Part shown: positions 17,620 through 27,375 of the stretch, one piece after another
Numbering within the stretch: position 1 is the stretch's first letter
Layout: each line of letters starts with the position of its first letter
DNA from: Pseudomonas sp. B6002
GTDB taxonomy: Bacteria > Pseudomonadota > Gammaproteobacteria > Pseudomonadales > Pseudomonadaceae
Assembly (NCBI RefSeq): GCF_013385985.1
Contig: NZ_JACAOY010000023.1
Coordinates: 108,209 to 172,208, forward strand
Length of the DNA: 64,000 bases
Reading direction: 5' to 3'
Notes under the pieces: generated by a model
The model's input: the letters and a program-made list of their open reading frames with translations, nothing else
Database searches by the model: none
Told to the model about the DNA's origin: nothing
Position numbers and translations under genes: made by a program

Positions 17620-17766
17620 GCATTGCTGAAAGAGTAGTCCTAATTTTGACGTAGGACGGCGTGGTCTTTTGCCGCGTGACAGACTGCCTCAGCTCAGTTG
17701 TTGCAACTATCTGTTACAAGTTGATGATAATCTCGGCGCTCCCTCCGGCCCTGACCTGAACTCCCG

Positions 17767-19005
17767 ATGCCTAGTGAACCCGCGTTGCTGTTGCGTCACC
17801 ACCGCCCTTTCATCGCGTTCTGGCTGGCGCGTATCTTCACCGCCAGCGGGTTCCAGATGCTCACCGTGGCCATCGGCTGGAACCTCTACCAACTGACCGG
17901 CAACGTGCTGGACCTGGGCTTGGTCGGCCTGGTGGAATTCGTGCCACGCGTGCTATTCATGTTGCACACCGGGCACGTGGCCGACCGCTACGAACGGCGC
18001 AAGGTGGCAGCCATCTGCCAGACCGTGCAGGCGTTGATTGCCCTGTCCCTGGCCATCGGCGGCCTGACCGGCAATGTGACCCGCGAGATGATCTTCATCC
18101 TCGCCTTCCTGCTGGGCGCCGCACGCTCCTTTGAAATGCCCACCACCCAGGCGCTGCTGCCGAGCATCGTGCCGACCGCATTGTTTCCGCGTGCGGTGGC
18201 GTCGTCGCAATCGGCCCAGCAACTGGCGACCATCGTCGCACCCGCCCTCGGCGGTCTGCTCTACGCGTTCGGCAGCGTGTGGGTCTACGGCCCCACCGTG
18301 GCGCTGTACCTGATTGCCTGCGTGCTGACCCTGAACCTGCCTGCGCGCCAGACCCCGTTGAACAAAGCCAAGGCCACCATGGACTCGCTGCTCGCCGGGA
18401 TTCGCTTTATCCGCAGCCGCCCGGACATCCTCGGCGCCATCTCCCTGGACCTGTTCGCCGTACTGCTGGGCGGCGCCACCGCGCTGCTGCCAGTGTTCGC
18501 CAAGGACATCCTGCTGACCGGCGCCTGGGGCCTGGGCCTGTTGCGCTCGGCGCCTGCGGTGGGAGCGTTGTTGATGTCGCTGTGGCTGGCACGGTTCTCA
18601 GTCGACCGCCATGTCGGCCGGGTGATGTTCACCGCAGTGGGCGTGTTCGGCGTGGCGACCATCGCCTTCGGCCTGTCGACCTCGTTCTGGTTTTCCCTGG
18701 CCGTGCTGGTGGTACTGGGCGCGGCGGACATGATCAGCATGGTGATCCGTGCATCGTTCGTGCAATTGGAAACACCGGATGAAATGCGCGGACGCGTCAG
18801 CGCGGTCAACGGCCTGTTTATCGGCGCGTCCAACCAATTGGGCGAGTTTGAGTCGGGCATCACCGCCCACTGGTTCGGCACCGTGCCGGCGGTGGTGATG
18901 GGCGGGATTGGCACGCTGCTGGTGACGGGCGTGTGGATCAAGCTGTTCCCGACCCTGGCCAATCGGGACCGCATGCATGTGCCGGTGGAAGAGACCAAGG
19001 CCTGA
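17767..19005 (+). CDS. MFS transporter (EntS/DHA3-type exporter)
   Basis: A 412-residue protein with about 12 hydrophobic segments. The intracellular loop signature GHVADRYERRKV lies between helices 2 and 3. The overall pattern resembles the EntS/DHA3 group of exporters for siderophores or drugs. It is divergent from cioA and shares the ANR-box region. Substrate unknown. The ribosome site before the ATG is weak. Confidence 0.85.
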   Translation: MPSEPALLLRHHRPFIAFWLARIFTASGFQMLTVAIGWNLYQLTGNVLDLGLVGLVEFVPRVLFMLHTGHVADRYERRKVAAICQTVQALIALSLAIGGLTGNVTREMIFILAFLLGAARSFEMPTTQALLPSIVPTALFPRAVASSQSAQQLATIVAPALGGLLYAFGSVWVYGPTVALYLIACVLTLNLPARQTPLNKAKATMDSLLAGIRFIRSRPDILGAISLDLFAVLLGGATALLPVFAKDILLTGAWGLGLLRSAPAVGALLMSLWLARFSVDRHVGRVMFTAVGVFGVATIAFGLSTSFWFSLAVLVVLGAADMISMVIRASFVQLETPDEMRGRVSAVNGLFIGASNQLGEFESGITAHWFGTVPAVVMGGIGTLLVTGVWIKLFPTLANRDRMHVPVEETKA

Positions 19006-19021
19006 ACCAAGCAACAATCCC

Positions 19022-19109
19022 TGTAGGAGCTGGCTTGCCGGCGATAGCGGAGTGTCAGCACCTGATCGATCGCTGGCCCACCGCTATCGCCGGCAAGCCA
19101 GCTCCTACA
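19022..19109. repeat. REP inverted pair
   Basis: TGTAGGAGCTGGCTTGCCGG at the left and its near-complement at the right, between the MFS gene and the convergent paoC. Confidence 0.9.
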
Positions 19110-19129
19110 ATTGGAGTCAGTGAGATGTA

Positions 19130-21313
19130 TCAGAGCACCTTATCCAGGGTGATCGGAAAGTCCCGCACCCGCTTGCCAGTGGCGTGATACACCGCATTCG
19201 CCACCGCCGCCGCCACCCCGACAATGCCAATTTCGCCTACGCCCTTGGACCCAAGGGCATTTACGATTTCGTCATGTTCTTCGACAAACACCACATCAAT
19301 GTCGCCGATATCGGCATTCACCGGGATGTGGTACTCCGCCAGGCTGTGGTTCATATAGCGCCCCAGCTGATGGTCGATCTGGGTTTCTTCGTGCAGCGCC
19401 ATGCCGATGCCCCACACCACCCCGCCGAGGATCTGGCTGCGCGCCATCTTCGGATTGACCACGCGCCCCGCCGCAATCGCGCTGACCACACGGCTCACCT
19501 TGAGGGTGCCCAGGTCTTCATCCACACGCACTTCGACAAACACCGCCGAGTGAGTGGCGGTTGAATAACCTTCGCGCTTCTTGTCAGGTTCACTGTCGAC
19601 CTGCACTTCCAGAGCGCCTTTGCCCCCGTCCTTGACCAACTGTGCCAACGACACACTCACGTCGCGGGTATGGAGCTGGCCGCCTTCAAAACGGACGGTC
19701 TCGGCCTCCTTGAACACCGGATAAGTCTGCCGGGCGATTTCCAGCAACTTGACGTTAAGCGCTTCACACGCCTGCTGCACGGCGGTCCCCACCGACGAAA
19801 CGGTAAACGAGCCGCCCTGCAAAGGCGCTGTGGGAAGCGATGAATCACCGAGCAAAAAGCTGATATCGCCCATTGCCACGCCGCTGGTTTGCGCCGCGAT
19901 TTGGGTCATCACGGTGTAGGTGCCGGTGCCGATATCAGTGGTGGCGCTGCTGACCGTCAGTTTGCCGTTAGCGTCGAGCCTTGCCTTGGCACTGGCCTTC
20001 ATCTGCATCGCTTCCCACACGCCGCCGGCCATGCCCCAGCCGATCAACTGGCGGCCGTCGCGCATGCTGCGTGGCTCCGGGTTGCGCTGGCTCCAGCCGA
20101 AACGTTCGGCGCCTTCGCGGTAACACTCGCGCAGGGCTTTACTGGACCAAGGTTTGTCTTCGTTCTGATTGCGTTCGGCATAGTTGATCAGCCGCAGTTG
20201 CACGGGGTCGATGCCCAGCGCGCAGGCCAGCTCATCCATCGCGCACTCCAGGCCGATCACACCGAGGGCGGCGCCGGGCGCGCGCATGTCCAGCGGGGTG
20301 TACACGTCCAGTGGCACCAGCTTGTAGGTCAACTGCACGTTGTCGCAGTGGTAGAGCATGCCGCTCCACTCCACCACGTGTTCGCTGAAATCCTCGAAAC
20401 GTGAGGTTTGGCCAATCGCGGTGTGCCCCAGTGCCATCAACCGACCGTTGGCCGCCGCGCCCATCTGCAAACGCTGCAAGGTGCGCGGGCGATAACCGAA
20501 GGTGAACATCTGTTGGCGGGTTAGCGTCACGCGCACCGAACGCTTGAGCGCCAGGGCCGCCATCACGGCCAACGGCAACTGATATTGCGGGCGCAAGCCT
20601 GAACCAAATGCCCCGCCGACAAACGCGGCAAAAACCCTCACCTGGGTGTTATCCAGGCCGAAGACTTTTTGCACATAGGCCTGACAGTTTTGCGGGCCTT
20701 GGGTTTTGTCGTGGATATGCAAGGTGCCATCGGGCTGGTACAGCACGGTACTGGCATGGGGCTCCATGGGGTTGTGGTGTTCGATGGGCGTGCTGTAGTG
20801 CAGATCCAGGTGGACGGCAGCGGTGCTCCATTCGGCCTGGAAGTTTCCGCGTGGTGCAGGCGGCGTTTGGGGTGACGGGTGCGCCTGTTCCTGTAAGGCC
20901 AGCAAGTCAGTCTCGAAGGGTTCGGTGGCGTATTCGATCTCCACCAGGGAGCCTGCATGCCGTGCCAGTTCCAGGTTGTCAGCGATCACCAGGGCCAAGG
21001 GCTGGCCGCTGTACAACACGCGGTCGTTGTACAACGGACGAAACGCAGAACCGTCGGCCGCATCGGCGTCAGCAAAAGCGTCGTCATAGCTCGCGAGTTT
21101 CGGCCGGTTGAGGTGATCAAGCACCATGACCACGCCCGGCAAAGCCAGGGCTTTGGCGGCATCGATGCGGGTCACTCGCCCTTTGGCGACGGTGCTGGAC
21201 ACTACGCTGCCATACAACAAGCCTTGTTCCGGGAACTCACCGGCATAACGCGCCTGGCCAGTGACCTTGAGCAGACCGTCCACCCGGTCCAACGGTTTGC
21301 CGATAGCGGTCAT
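19130..21313 (-). CDS. paoC: Aldehyde oxidoreductase, molybdenum-binding subunit (PaoC-like)
   Basis: Large subunit of a xanthine-dehydrogenase-family enzyme, binding molybdopterin cytosine dinucleotide and carrying the active site. It has 727 residues, beginning GKPLDRVDGLLKVTGQARYAG. It includes the FVGGAFGSGLRPQYQ and MRAPGAALG motifs of the Mo site and, near the C-terminus, the catalytic-Glu segment GSKGVGEIGI. It overlaps paoB by four bases (ATGA). The closest familiar enzyme is E. coli PaoC (YagR), which oxidises aromatic aldehydes. No paoD/XdhC-type maturation gene is nearby. Confidence 0.9.
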   Translation of the reverse strand: MTAIGKPLDRVDGLLKVTGQARYAGEFPEQGLLYGSVVSSTVAKGRVTRIDAAKALALPGVVMVLDHLNRPKLASYDDAFADADAADGSAFRPLYNDRVLYSGQPLALVIADNLELARHAGSLVEIEYATEPFETDLLALQEQAHPSPQTPPAPRGNFQAEWSTAAVHLDLHYSTPIEHHNPMEPHASTVLYQPDGTLHIHDKTQGPQNCQAYVQKVFGLDNTQVRVFAAFVGGAFGSGLRPQYQLPLAVMAALALKRSVRVTLTRQQMFTFGYRPRTLQRLQMGAAANGRLMALGHTAIGQTSRFEDFSEHVVEWSGMLYHCDNVQLTYKLVPLDVYTPLDMRAPGAALGVIGLECAMDELACALGIDPVQLRLINYAERNQNEDKPWSSKALRECYREGAERFGWSQRNPEPRSMRDGRQLIGWGMAGGVWEAMQMKASAKARLDANGKLTVSSATTDIGTGTYTVMTQIAAQTSGVAMGDISFLLGDSSLPTAPLQGGSFTVSSVGTAVQQACEALNVKLLEIARQTYPVFKEAETVRFEGGQLHTRDVSVSLAQLVKDGGKGALEVQVDSEPDKKREGYSTATHSAVFVEVRVDEDLGTLKVSRVVSAIAAGRVVNPKMARSQILGGVVWGIGMALHEETQIDHQLGRYMNHSLAEYHIPVNADIGDIDVVFVEEHDEIVNALGSKGVGEIGIVGVAAAVANAVYHATGKRVRDFPITLDKVL

Positions 21314-22299
21314 GGTTGTGCTCCAGCGAGAGTGGCATCACTCAGGGCGCGAATAATCCCGCGGCGTGCCAGCTTGATCTTGAACGCGTTGTGCGCCAAC
21401 GGTTCAGCATCTTGCAGCAGGGCGTCGGCGGCCGCGCTGAAGGTCTCACGGCTGACAACCTGGCCGATCAACGCCGACTCCACCGCGCGGTCACGCCAGG
21501 GTTTATGCGCCACACCGCCCAGCGCCAGGCGGGCATCAACGATGGTCTCGCCGTCCAGCTCAAGGGCGGCGGCCACCGACACCAACGCAAATGCATAAGA
21601 GGCACGGTCGCGAATCTTCAAGTAATGGCTATGGTGGGCCAGTTGATCAGCGGGCAGTTCGATGGCCGTGATCAGTTCGTCGTCGGCCAACTGGTTATCG
21701 CGTTGCGGCGCGTCACCGGGCAAGCGGTGAAAGTCAGCAAACTCGATGACCCGCGCGCCGCCACGCCCTTCAACATGCACCCGCGCCTCCAGCGCCGCCA
21801 AGGCGACGCACATGTCTGAAGGGTGAGTGGCCACGCACTGGGCGCTGGCGCCGAGGATGGCATGGATGCGATTCAAGCCGGTGCGCGCCGGGCAACCGCT
21901 GCCGGGCTCGCGCTTGTTGCACGGCACAGCGGCGTCATAGAAGTAATAGCAACGCGTGCGCTGCAACAGGTTGCCACCGGTACTGGCCATGTTGCGCAAT
22001 TGCGGCGAAGCCCCGGCGAGGATGGCTTGAGACAACAGTGGGTAACGCTGTTCGATCAGCGGGTGCCAGGCCAGGTCGGCGTTGCTGACCAATGCACCGA
22101 TCATCACCCCACCGTCGGCGGTCGCCTCCACGCCTTGAAGCGGCAGGCCGGTGATATCAATCAAGTGTTCGGGGCGGCTGATGTTTTCTTTCATCAGGTC
22201 CAACAAGTTAGTGCCGCCGGCAATGAAGCGCGAGGCGGCGCTGCTCAGGTGAACGGCCTCCTGTATGTCCACCGGCTTGCTGTAATGAAAGGGGTTCAT
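21310..22299 (-). CDS. paoB: Aldehyde oxidoreductase, FAD-binding subunit (PaoB-like)
   Basis: Medium subunit binding FAD (FIAGGTNLLDLMKENI near the N-terminus). It has 329 residues. A cysteine-rich segment (RCYYFYDAAVPCNKREPGSGC, about 119-138) corresponds to the extra 4Fe-4S site known from E. coli PaoB, absent in ordinary xanthine dehydrogenases. It overlaps both neighbours by four bases, so the three subunits are translationally coupled. Confidence 0.9.
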   Translation of the reverse strand: MNPFHYSKPVDIQEAVHLSSAASRFIAGGTNLLDLMKENISRPEHLIDITGLPLQGVEATADGGVMIGALVSNADLAWHPLIEQRYPLLSQAILAGASPQLRNMASTGGNLLQRTRCYYFYDAAVPCNKREPGSGCPARTGLNRIHAILGASAQCVATHPSDMCVALAALEARVHVEGRGGARVIEFADFHRLPGDAPQRDNQLADDELITAIELPADQLAHHSHYLKIRDRASYAFALVSVAAALELDGETIVDARLALGGVAHKPWRDRAVESALIGQVVSRETFSAAADALLQDAEPLAHNAFKIKLARRGIIRALSDATLAGAQP

Positions 22300-22805
22300 T
22301 GCTCACCTCCCAATACAACCTCTTCGATGGCATCGCGAATATTGCTGTAGGCGCCGCAGCGGCACAGGTTGCCACTCATCATTTCCTGGATCTGCAAGGG
22401 GCTGTGAGCGCGGCCTTCATTGGCCAGGCCGACGGCGGAACACAGTTGCCCGGGGGTGCAATAGCCACACTGAAAGGCGTCGTGCTTGATAAAAGCCTGC
22501 TGAATCGGATGCAGCACGTCGCCGCTGGCCAAACCCTCGACCGTCGTCAGCTCGGCGCCGTCGCACATCACCGCCAGGGTCAGGCAGGCATTCACCCGCT
22601 TGCCATCGCGCAACACGGTGCAGGCGCCGCATTGGCCGTGGTCACAGCCCTTTTTACTGCCGATCAGGTCCAGTTGTTCGCGTAGCAGGTCCAGCAGAGT
22701 GGTCCAGGGCAACACGTCCAGTTGGCGATCCTGCCCGTTGAGGGTCAGGCGTATCGGGTGGCTGACGAACGGTCGAGCCGCCGCGCCTTTGGGAGTTGCG
22801 CTCAT
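22296..22805 (-). CDS. paoA: Aldehyde oxidoreductase, 2Fe-2S subunit (PaoA-like)
   Basis: Small subunit with two 2Fe-2S clusters: the plant-type motif GCDHGQCGACTVL with a later Cys in NACL, and the second set CGYCTPGQ and CRCG. It has 169 residues from the ATG at 22805, which has GAGG six bases upstream. Unlike E. coli PaoA it has no twin-arginine signal: the N-terminus MSATPKGAAARPFVSH leads straight into the ferredoxin fold. The enzyme is therefore probably cytoplasmic. Confidence 0.9.
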   Translation of the reverse strand: MSATPKGAAARPFVSHPIRLTLNGQDRQLDVLPWTTLLDLLREQLDLIGSKKGCDHGQCGACTVLRDGKRVNACLTLAVMCDGAELTTVEGLASGDVLHPIQQAFIKHDAFQCGYCTPGQLCSAVGLANEGRAHSPLQIQEMMSGNLCRCGAYSNIRDAIEEVVLGGEQ

Positions 22806-22901
22806 AAACACCTCACGGGTTGGTGTACATCCGCGGCGTTCAGGAAAGTCGCCGTCTCAGGGGTACGACTTCCCGGGGTAATGAGCGTTCAAGGGGATTG
22901 A

Positions 22902-23348
22902 TCAGCGGATATTGAGCAGCGTCTTCAAGGTGTTCTGCGGACCATTGATCGACGAGTTGCTGTACTCGAACCAGCCTGGCGCTTCGACATTCAGGCTGAA
23001 CACATAGATGTAGCCCATCAGGGTGCCCGCGCCGTTGCACGCCTGGCTGATGTTGCCCACCTGGCACACGGGGGTACGGGTGCCGTCCAGCTCCGCACCG
23101 TCGAAACGGCCCATGGGGTTCTTGCCCAGGCCGACTTCCATCACCGAGACCCGGGTAGGCCCGCGGTGCGTGCACATCTGGGTGCTTTGCGCCCGTTCCG
23201 GAATGGTTTCAGTGCAAGCCGCCGACTCGACCTTGAACACGCGCACTTCGCTCAAGGCCGGTGCAGTCGCGCCCCACGCCGGTGCCGCGCCCAGCCACAG
23301 GCTGATACTGGCGATCAGAGCTAGACTCCACGCGTTGGCTTTTTTCAT
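22902..23348 (-). CDS. Secreted protein, probable DUF4879/YolA-like
   Basis: A 148-residue protein with a clear Sec signal (LALIASISLWLGAAPAWG, cut near GATAPA). The mature part has four cysteines (in AACTET, QMCTH, PVCQV and QACNG), suggesting two disulfides. The C-terminus GWFEYSNSSINGPQN fits what I recall of the DUF4879 family. Function is unknown. It is transcribed toward paoA, with about 95 bases between. Confidence 0.65.
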   Translation of the reverse strand: MKKANAWSLALIASISLWLGAAPAWGATAPALSEVRVFKVESAACTETIPERAQSTQMCTHRGPTRVSVMEVGLGKNPMGRFDGAELDGTRTPVCQVGNISQACNGAGTLMGYIYVFSLNVEAPGWFEYSNSSINGPQNTLKTLLNIR

Positions 23349-23570
23349 GCTGGCAATGACCTTGAATTAAACGTCGGCGCAGTATGCCTCAAGGCCATGA
23401 TCCGGAGCGATTGTTCAAGAGGCCCAGCCCATACACCATATGGCCTCGGCTGCTGGTATGATGCGCCGCTTTTTCCGATCCTCTCTGAAACCACAGGCGC
23501 TTGGCGCAGTTTGTGCTTTGACTTAGAGGTCAACAAATAACGACGCACAATAGCGTCACAGGGAGCCGGC

Positions 23571-24866
23571 ATGCTGGAAAAGCTGTTTCAACTCAAAGCA
23601 CACAACACCAACGTGCGCACCGAGATTCTCGCGGGGATCACGACATTCCTGGCCATGGCCTACATCCTGTTCGTGAACCCGAGCATCCTCGGCGAAACCG
23701 GCATGGACAAAGGCGCCGTGTTCGTCGCGACCTGCCTGGCAGCCGCCATCGGTTCGACCGTGATGGGCCTGATCGCCAACTACCCGATCGCCCTGGCGCC
23801 GGGCATGGGCCTCAACGCCTTCTTTACCTACACCGTGGTCCTGCACATGGGCCATACCTGGCAAGTGGCGCTGGGCGCGGTATTCATTTCGGCGGTGCTG
23901 TTCTTCCTGCTGTCGATCTTCCGCATCCGTGAGTGGATCATCAACAGCATCCCCCTGCCCCTGCGCTCAGCGATTGCCGCCGGTATCGGCCTGTTCCTGG
24001 CGCTGATCGCCCTGCACAACGCCGGCATCGTGGTGAGCAACCCGGCCACCATGGTCGGCCTGGGCGACCTGAAACAACCGGCGCCGATCCTGGCCACCCT
24101 CGGTTTCGCGCTGATCGTTGCGCTGGAAGCCCTGGCCGTGCGCGGTGCGGTGTTGATCGGCATTCTGGCGGTGACCATCGTCTCCATCGCCATGGGCTTC
24201 ACCCCGTTCGGCGGCGTGACCTCGATGCCACCGTCCCTGGCCCCGACCTTCCTGCAGCTGGATATCAAAGGCGCGCTGGATATCGGCCTGGTCAGCGTGA
24301 TCTTCGCCTTCCTGTTCGTCGACCTGTTCGATAACTCCGGCACCCTGATCGGCGTTGCCAAGCGCGCTGGCCTGATGGGTAAAGATGGCCACATGCCGAA
24401 AATGGGCCGTGCGCTGATCGCCGACAGTACCGCCGCCATGGCCGGTTCCCTGCTGGGCACCTCGACCACCACCAGCTACATCGAATCGGCTGCGGGCGTG
24501 AGCGCCGGTGGCCGTACCGGTCTGACTGCCATCGTGGTCGCGATTCTGTTCCTGCTGGCGCTGTTCTTCTCGCCACTGGCCGCCAGTGTGCCGGCCTTCG
24601 CCACTGCCCCGGCACTGCTGTTTGTGGCCGTGCTGATGACCTCGGGCCTGGCGGAAATCGACTGGGACGACATCACCGTTGCAGCGCCGGTGGTGATCAC
24701 CGCCCTGGCAATGCCATTCACTTACTCCATCGCCAACGGCATCGCCTTCGGTTTCATCGCCTGGACCGCCATCAAGCTGCTTTCGGGCCGCTACCGTGAG
24801 CTGAACCCGGCACTGGTGATCCTGTCGATCCTGTTCGTGATCAAGCTGGGCTGGTTCAACGCATGA
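23571..24866 (+). CDS. NCS2-family purine permease (AzgA-type)
   Basis: A 431-residue membrane transporter of the AzgA subgroup, probably for adenine, guanine or hypoxanthine. It starts [26 protein letters not shown], a hallmark of this branch. [14 protein letters not shown] and [14 protein letters not shown] are the substrate-site motifs. It has about 12-14 helices. It overlaps trmA by four bases. Exact purine specificity is not readable. Confidence 0.92.
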   Translation: MLEKLFQLKAHNTNVRTEILAGITTFLAMAYILFVNPSILGETGMDKGAVFVATCLAAAIGSTVMGLIANYPIALAPGMGLNAFFTYTVVLHMGHTWQVALGAVFISAVLFFLLSIFRIREWIINSIPLPLRSAIAAGIGLFLALIALHNAGIVVSNPATMVGLGDLKQPAPILATLGFALIVALEALAVRGAVLIGILAVTIVSIAMGFTPFGGVTSMPPSLAPTFLQLDIKGALDIGLVSVIFAFLFVDLFDNSGTLIGVAKRAGLMGKDGHMPKMGRALIADSTAAMAGSLLGTSTTTSYIESAAGVSAGGRTGLTAIVVAILFLLALFFSPLAASVPAFATAPALLFVAVLMTSGLAEIDWDDITVAAPVVITALAMPFTYSIANGIAFGFIAWTAIKLLSGRYRELNPALVILSILFVIKLGWFNA

Positions 24867-25942
24867 CTTTTGACGCCGCAAGCTACACCGCTCAACTGCA
24901 AGACAAGGTCACGCGCTTGCGTGACCTGCTGGCACCGTTCGACGCCCCCGAGCCGCAGGTCTTCGACTCGCCAGTGCAGCACTTTCGCCTGCGTGCGGAG
25001 TTCCGCCTGTGGCGCGAAGGCGGTGATCGCCACTACGCGATGTTTTCGCAAGACGACAAGCGCACGCCGATCCTGATCGAAGAATTCCCGATTGCCAGCC
25101 TGCGCATCAACCAGTTGATGCCGCAACTCAAGGCCGCCTGGCAAGCCAGTGCCGCCCTGAGCCACAAGCTGTTCCAGGTGGAGTTCCTCACCACCCTGGC
25201 GGGTGACGCGATGATCACCCTGTGCTATCACCGCCCGCTGGACGAGCATTGGCACACCGCCGCGAACCAGCTGGCGGCTGACTTGAACGTGAGCATCATC
25301 GGCCGCTCCAAGGGCAAGCGCGATGTGATCGGCCACGACTACGTGGTGGAAAAACTCGACGTGGGCGGTCGCACCTTCAGCTATCGCCAACCCGAAGGCG
25401 CCTTCACCCAGCCCAACGGCACGGTGAACCAGAAGATGCTCAACTGGGCGTATGAAGCACTGGGCGATCGCCCGGATGACTTGCTCGAGCTGTATTGCGG
25501 CAACGGTAACTTCACCCTGCCGCTGGCCACCCGCGTGCGCAAGGTGCTGGCCACCGAGATCAGCAAGACCTCGGTCAACGCAGCCTTGAGCAACCTTGAT
25601 GAAAACGCGGTGGATAACGTCACTCTGGTGCGTTTGTCTGCCGAAGAACTCACCGAGGCGCTCAATGAAGTGCGTCCGTTCCGTCGCCTGCACGGCATCG
25701 ACCTCAAGAGCTACGAGTTCGGCAGCGTCTTCGTCGACCCGCCGCGCGCCGGCATGGACCCGGACACCTGCGAACTGACCCGCCGTTTCGACAACATCCT
25801 GTACATCTCCTGCAACCCGGAGACGTTGGCGGCGAACATTGCGCAACTGCATGACACGCACAAAATCACCCAGTGCGCGATGTTTGACCAGTTCCCGTGG
25901 ACGCACCACATGGAATCCGGCGTGCTGCTGACCCGCCGATAA
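24863..25942 (+). CDS. trmA: tRNA (uracil-54-C5)-methyltransferase
   Basis: SAM-dependent enzyme making ribothymidine-54 in the T-loop of tRNA. It has 359 residues. The SAM motif is [16 protein letters not shown], the DPPRAGMD motif is present, the catalytic cysteine lies in YISCNPETL, and the conserved Glu in the C-terminal HHMESGVLL. The start overlaps the permease stop (ATGA). Confidence 0.96.
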   Translation: MTFDAASYTAQLQDKVTRLRDLLAPFDAPEPQVFDSPVQHFRLRAEFRLWREGGDRHYAMFSQDDKRTPILIEEFPIASLRINQLMPQLKAAWQASAALSHKLFQVEFLTTLAGDAMITLCYHRPLDEHWHTAANQLAADLNVSIIGRSKGKRDVIGHDYVVEKLDVGGRTFSYRQPEGAFTQPNGTVNQKMLNWAYEALGDRPDDLLELYCGNGNFTLPLATRVRKVLATEISKTSVNAALSNLDENAVDNVTLVRLSAEELTEALNEVRPFRRLHGIDLKSYEFGSVFVDPPRAGMDPDTCELTRRFDNILYISCNPETLAANIAQLHDTHKITQCAMFDQFPWTHHMESGVLLTRR

Positions 25943-25951
25943 ACCGCCCCT

Positions 25952-26041
25952 TGTAGGAGCCGGCTTGCCGGCGATCACGGTATGTCAGTTAACACATAGG
26001 CTGACTGATCCACCGCAATCGCTGGCAAGCCAGCTCCTACA
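25952..26041. repeat. REP inverted pair
   Basis: TGTAGGAGCCGGCTTGCCGG at the left and GCTGGCAAGCCAGCTCCTAC at the right, in the convergent gap between trmA and hasF. Confidence 0.9.
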
Positions 26042-26058
26042 GGGGATGTGTGTTCAGG

Positions 26059-27375
26059 TCAGGCAGAGGGTTGGAAATACCCCGCCAACGCCCGCAAATC
26101 CTGCTCGCTGAGCAACCCCGCGTAATACTTCAATTGAATCCTTGCCAGCAGGTACGCATGCCGCGCATCTGCCAGGTCGCGGCGGGCAGTGAATAGTTGT
26201 TGCTCGGCGTCGAGCACATCAAGGTTGACCCGCTCTCCCCCGCTAACACTTTTCTGGGTCGCCGCGACCAGCGCCGTGGCCGAACTTACCGCCATCTCAT
26301 AGGCCCGCACTTTCGCCGCGCCGCTGGTGTTGAGGTTGAACTGCTTGCGCAACTCCACCAGCGTGGCCGAGGTGTGCGCATCGAGCTCGTATTGGGCCTG
26401 GGACAACTGGTTCGCCGCCTGGCGCGTAGAGGCTGACACCGAGCCACCGGCAAACAGCGGAAGACTCACCTGAATACCCACGCTGTTGGTGTCGTATTTC
26501 TGGTTGTAGCTGCTTTCTGAATCAGAGCGGGTCTGGCGGCTGCTGGCGTACAGGCTGACCTTGGGCAAATGACCGGCGCGCTTGCGCTCCACTTCATAGG
26601 CGGCCACGTCCAGCGCATGGTGCTGGGATTTGAGTTCCGGGTTGTTGGCCATGGCCATTTCACGCCAGGTTTCGAAGCGGTTGGGCTCAAGTGGCGGGAT
26701 ATCAAACTGGCGAGTCAAAGGCGCCAGCTCTTCGATCTGCAACGGCTGGCCGACGATGGCTTCCAGTTCGCGCAAGGCGCTGTCCTGGGCATCCAGCGAT
26801 TCGATTTCTTCGGCCTGGGCCAGGCTCAAGCGTGCCTGAGTTTCCAGCACGTCGGTGCGCGTGCCTTCACCGCCCTTGAGCAAACGGTCATTGAGTTGCA
26901 GGCGCTCGGCAAACGCGCGCTTCTGCGCACGGCTCAACTCGATGCGCTCCTGGGCCAGCAATGCCTGGCTGTAGGCATTGAGCACGCGCACCGCCAGTTC
27001 CTGGCTCTTGCCGCGAAAACGCTCATCGGCCATCAGTGCCTGGGCCGTGCCCTGGCGAAAGCGCGCATAGGCTTCGTAGTCGAGCAGTGGTTGCTGCAAG
27101 GTCAGGGTCGAGGCATAGCTGCGGTAATCGCGGTCGCTGGTAGTGTTGCCCGCCGTCACTTCAGATTCGTTGCGCGAATTGTTGTAGCTCCAGGACAGGT
27201 TCGGCAGCAACGCCGAACGGCCGATCACGCGGTTCTCTTCACCGGCTTCACGCTCCTGAATGGCCGCCTGAAAGGTCGGGTCATTGCGCAGCGCCAAGTC
27301 GTAGGCGTCCAACAAACCCAAGGCGTTTGCCGCCGAGGTGCAACCGAAACACAAGGTAAACAACAGCGCCTTCAT
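26059..27375 (-). CDS. hasF: TolC-family outer membrane channel of the Has type I system
   Basis: Outer membrane exit duct for hemophore secretion. It has 438 residues with a short signal peptide (up to TSAANA-LGLLDAYDLALRNDP) and the duplicated outer-membrane efflux domain. The LRNDPTFQAA start and the GGERVNLDVLDAEQQL motif are typical of AprF/PrtF/HasF proteins. It overlaps hasE by four bases. AprF would be an alternative name, but linkage to hasA argues for hasF. Confidence 0.9.
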   Translation of the reverse strand: MKALLFTLCFGCTSAANALGLLDAYDLALRNDPTFQAAIQEREAGEENRVIGRSALLPNLSWSYNNSRNESEVTAGNTTSDRDYRSYASTLTLQQPLLDYEAYARFRQGTAQALMADERFRGKSQELAVRVLNAYSQALLAQERIELSRAQKRAFAERLQLNDRLLKGGEGTRTDVLETQARLSLAQAEEIESLDAQDSALRELEAIVGQPLQIEELAPLTRQFDIPPLEPNRFETWREMAMANNPELKSQHHALDVAAYEVERKRAGHLPKVSLYASSRQTRSDSESSYNQKYDTNSVGIQVSLPLFAGGSVSASTRQAANQLSQAQYELDAHTSATLVELRKQFNLNTSGAAKVRAYEMAVSSATALVAATQKSVSGGERVNLDVLDAEQQLFTARRDLADARHAYLLARIQLKYYAGLLSEQDLRALAGYFQPSA

